Origin: Oscillospiraceae bacterium
GTDB lineage: Bacteria > Bacillota > Clostridia > Saccharofermentanales > Saccharofermentanaceae
Length of the DNA stretch: 45,153 nucleotides
Assembly: GCA_902782125.1 (NCBI GenBank)
Contig: CACZMA010000014.1
Location: forward strand, 1-45,153
Reading direction: 5' to 3'
This document shows positions 43,174 through 45,153 of this stretch, one piece after another. The notes under the pieces are model-generated. The model saw only the letters and a program-made list of their open reading frames with translations. It was not told the origin of the DNA and did not search any database. Position 1 is the stretch's first letter, and every line of letters starts with the position of its first letter. A program made the position numbers and the translations under genes.

Positions 43174-44844
43174 TTAAATCATCATTAACAGCACCACAGT
43201 CTCGAGTGTATCAGAGTATTCCAAGGAAATCTCTTTCCCTGTCCCGCCGTTGAATGACGGGATAGGGAAATTGAAAACCAGTTTCTTTAAATACGTTCCA
43301 TCCTCACGTTTCTGAGGATATATTTCTATTCTCTCAATAAAGCTCTTGAAGAACTGTTTCTTCTCCATAGGATCAAAGGTGTCGTACAAGTCATCAAATG
43401 CCAGAAGCACATTATATATGTTCTCTTCAGTTAATTGATTTTGACGTATGCTCATCAATTGCATCTTAACTTCTTCGATATCATTTTCCACTTCTTGCAT
43501 TGTATCGTATTGTTTGTCATACCGTCTCTGTAAATCCGACATTTTACGTTCAAACATTGCATCATCATACGGAAGTTCATCCATTTGTTTTTCCAATTTG
43601 TTCTTGATTGCTTCAGCCTGACGCAACTTTCCTTCAAATGTCTTAAGTTTCTTCTCTAACTCGGTAGTATCAATGCTTTCCCCGATCTTTGCTTTGATTG
43701 CATCAACAAAAACAGGATTCTTAACCAGATTGGTTATTACATAGACAACCTCTTTTTCCAGTTTGCTATTCTCAATATTCTGTCGGAATTCACATCTGTG
43801 TCCGGTAGCGTTGCTATTATTCTTGCAATAATAATAGTGACGTTCCTTATTATCCTTGCTATGGGGTTTTGAGGTATTTGAATACATACCCTTTCCACAG
43901 CAGGGACACTTCAATATTCCGGATATGATGGCAACTCTGCAATTTGTCTTTGGAGCCCTCATTGCAGCCTTTTTCTTGCGACGTTCCTCCGCCATCTTCC
44001 AAACATCTTCAGAGATAATGGCTTCGTGCTTACCTTCATACACGGGATACTCTTCCTGAGCTACTATGTGCATCTCATTGTGGGTACCGGGTTTCTTCTC
44101 AGTCCGTCTTCTGCCATATGCGATCTTGCCGGCATAAACAGGATTTGCCAGCACTTTCCTAACAAAAACTTCAGAAAAACCATTAATACTATTATTTTGC
44201 CTGAGCTTTTTAACATACCCTTGATCATTGAGATATCTGGCAATAGCAATAGTGCCTTTTCCCTTGTTCACATACTGATCGAATATGATCCGTATTATAT
44301 CGACCTCGTCTTCCGCAATCTGCAATTCACCGTCAACAAGTTTATATCCGTAGGGTGCAAAACCGCCGTTCCATCTTCCTTCACGAGCTTTCTGTTCACG
44401 GCCTGCCATTGTCTGAGCACGGATATTCTCACGTTCTATCTCTGCCACTGCGGAAAGAACCGATATCATAAGTTTTCCGGCATCCTTGGAGCTGTCTATT
44501 CCATCCTCAACACAGATCAGATTAACATCATGATCCTGCATACGCTGAAGTGAACTCAAAACATCTGCAGCATTTCTTCCGAATCGGGATAATTTGAACA
44601 CCAGAACATAAGAAATTCCGTCTTTGCTGTCTTCAATATCATTCATCATTCTCATAAACTCGGGTCTTTCAGCAATATTCTTGCCTGAAGCACCCTCATC
44701 TGAGTATTCGCCTGCAATCTCCATATTCTGATAATCAGCATATTTACGTAACTTGTCTTTTTGAGCATCGAGACTATATCCATCTACCTGGATTGCTGTT
44801 GAAACACGTGTGTATATATAACATTTAATGTTATTCTTTGGCAT
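43174..44844 (-). CDS. Large serine recombinase (site-specific integrase)
   Basis: A 556-aa serine recombinase. The catalytic Ser15 is in YTRVST. The resolvase core continues with SLDAQ, DEGASGKN and KLSRFGRN, and a recombinase domain follows near 170-290. A zinc ribbon (CPCCGKGM...C) lies near 313, and a long coiled coil follows to ~480. This is the layout of integrases of conjugative elements and phages. Codon use is AT-richer than in the flavodoxin operon, a sign of transfer. It overlaps the small HTH gene by 14 bases. Confidence 0.93.
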   Translation of the reverse strand: MPKNNIKCYIYTRVSTAIQVDGYSLDAQKDKLRKYADYQNMEIAGEYSDEGASGKNIAERPEFMRMMNDIEDSKDGISYVLVFKLSRFGRNAADVLSSLQRMQDHDVNLICVEDGIDSSKDAGKLMISVLSAVAEIERENIRAQTMAGREQKAREGRWNGGFAPYGYKLVDGELQIAEDEVDIIRIIFDQYVNKGKGTIAIARYLNDQGYVKKLRQNNSINGFSEVFVRKVLANPVYAGKIAYGRRRTEKKPGTHNEMHIVAQEEYPVYEGKHEAIISEDVWKMAEERRKKKAAMRAPKTNCRVAIISGILKCPCCGKGMYSNTSKPHSKDNKERHYYYCKNNSNATGHRCEFRQNIENSKLEKEVVYVITNLVKNPVFVDAIKAKIGESIDTTELEKKLKTFEGKLRQAEAIKNKLEKQMDELPYDDAMFERKMSDLQRRYDKQYDTMQEVENDIEEVKMQLMSIRQNQLTEENIYNVLLAFDDLYDTFDPMEKKQFFKSFIERIEIYPQKREDGTYLKKLVFNFPIPSFNGGTGKEISLEYSDTLETVVLLMMI

Positions 44845-45046
44845 TAGTCACACCTTCTTCCTTTTTAGCCAGGTCATTCATCTGAATATAGTATTCAAGA
44901 AGTCTGAGCACATATTCCGGACAATGCCTGTTACCAAGCTCCCAGTCTGTTACCGTTCTGTACGGAATCTTGAAGTATTCACAGAACACCTTGCGGTTCA
45001 TTCCTGTAGCTTCTCTCAGTTCTATGATCTTATCTTGTGTATTCAT
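44831..45046 (-). CDS. Small HTH protein of the mobile element
   Basis: A 71-aa protein with an XRE-like helix-turn-helix (FCEYFKIPYRTVTDWELG near residues 22-39). It is co-transcribed with the recombinase; GAGGAAAT precedes its ATG. Such proteins may control integration or excision, or may regulate the element. The 100 bases beyond it to the window edge show an AGACC...GGTCT inverted repeat and no further gene. Confidence 0.8.
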   Translation of the reverse strand: MNTQDKIIELREATGMNRKVFCEYFKIPYRTVTDWELGNRHCPEYVLRLLEYYIQMNDLAKKEEGVTNAKE

Positions 45047-45153
45047 TATTATTTCCTCGTATTATTAGATTTGTAGTTTTTATAGACCCTCCTCAAGGTC
45101 TTATAATCTCTAACAGACGCTGTGGATTAGTCTTTGTACCTAACGCTTTGACG

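Larger units (their letters stand above)
43126..45153. mobile_element. Probable edge of an integrated element
   Basis: A large serine recombinase with a small HTH gene, lower GC than the flanking operon, and no other chromosomal gene to the window edge suggest one end of an integrative element. The left junction should lie between the flavodoxin start (43125) and the recombinase stop (43174). Its att core cannot be recognised without the other end. Confidence 0.55.

Overview
The window looks like a chromosomal stretch of an anaerobic, Gram-positive member of the Clostridia (Bacillota). The evidence is a three-subunit NADH-linked [FeFe] hydrogenase, an LL-diaminopimelate aminotransferase, clostridial ChW repeats, a T-box riboswitch and strong GGAGG ribosome binding sites. 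Base composition is close to balanced for most of the window and becomes visibly AT-richer in the last 2 kb. The genus cannot be fixed from sequence alone; a gut or rumen Oscillospiraceae/Lachnospiraceae-type organism would fit. I found no rRNA, tRNA or CRISPR array.

Layout. 0.2-4.4 kb (-): hydrogenase operon hydC-hydB-hydA, with a terminator-like hairpin in its leader. 4.7-8.3 kb (-): overlapping operon of an NAD-dependent epimerase, Maf, a zinc-ribbon protein, a membrane protein and a cysteine synthase. 8.4-11.2 kb (+): a T-box leader with an apparent isoleucine (ATC) specifier, controlling one protein that fuses an HTH domain, a cupin and a medium-chain acyl-CoA synthetase. 11.2-15.4 kb (-): an orphan TIGR03915-like protein, an acidic lipoprotein, tyrosyl-tRNA synthetase, thioredoxin reductase and a thioesterase. 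15.4-18.0 kb (+): a TRIC-type membrane protein, a DUF4250 protein and phosphoglycerate mutase. 18.1-22.7 kb (-): operon of DUF4234, FkbH-like enzyme, acyl carrier protein, MBOAT acyltransferase and ThrH-like phosphatase. 22.9-24.1 kb (+): a cation/proton antiporter. 24.2-29.3 kb (-): a Bat-type operon of MoxR ATPase, DUF58, membrane protein, two VWA proteins and a TPR protein. 29.5-31.1 kb (+): a duplicated-domain lipoprotein. 31.1-34.9 kb (-): PHP, polytopic membrane, DHH-type and small membrane proteins. 35.0-36.9 kb (+): a ChW-repeat polysaccharide deacetylase. 36.9-43.1 kb (-): DapL, an HTH-AbrB regulator, and acyltransferase, GNAT, PlsC and flavodoxin genes. 43.2-45.1 kb (-): a large serine recombinase and a small HTH protein, probably the edge of an integrated element.

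Two loci stand out. The first is the T-box/HTH-cupin-acyl-CoA synthetase unit. Uncharged tRNA-Ile would switch on an enzyme predicted to activate a short or branched carboxylic acid. That fits salvage of 2-methylbutyrate into isoleucine by reductive carboxylation, as known in rumen anaerobes. The second is the FkbH-ACP-MBOAT operon. FkbH-type enzymes load a glyceryl unit from 1,3-bisphosphoglycerate onto an acyl carrier protein, and MBOAT proteins move acyl groups to extracellular polymers. Together they suggest glyceryl decoration of a surface glycan. Both proposals are inference from domain content and gene order.
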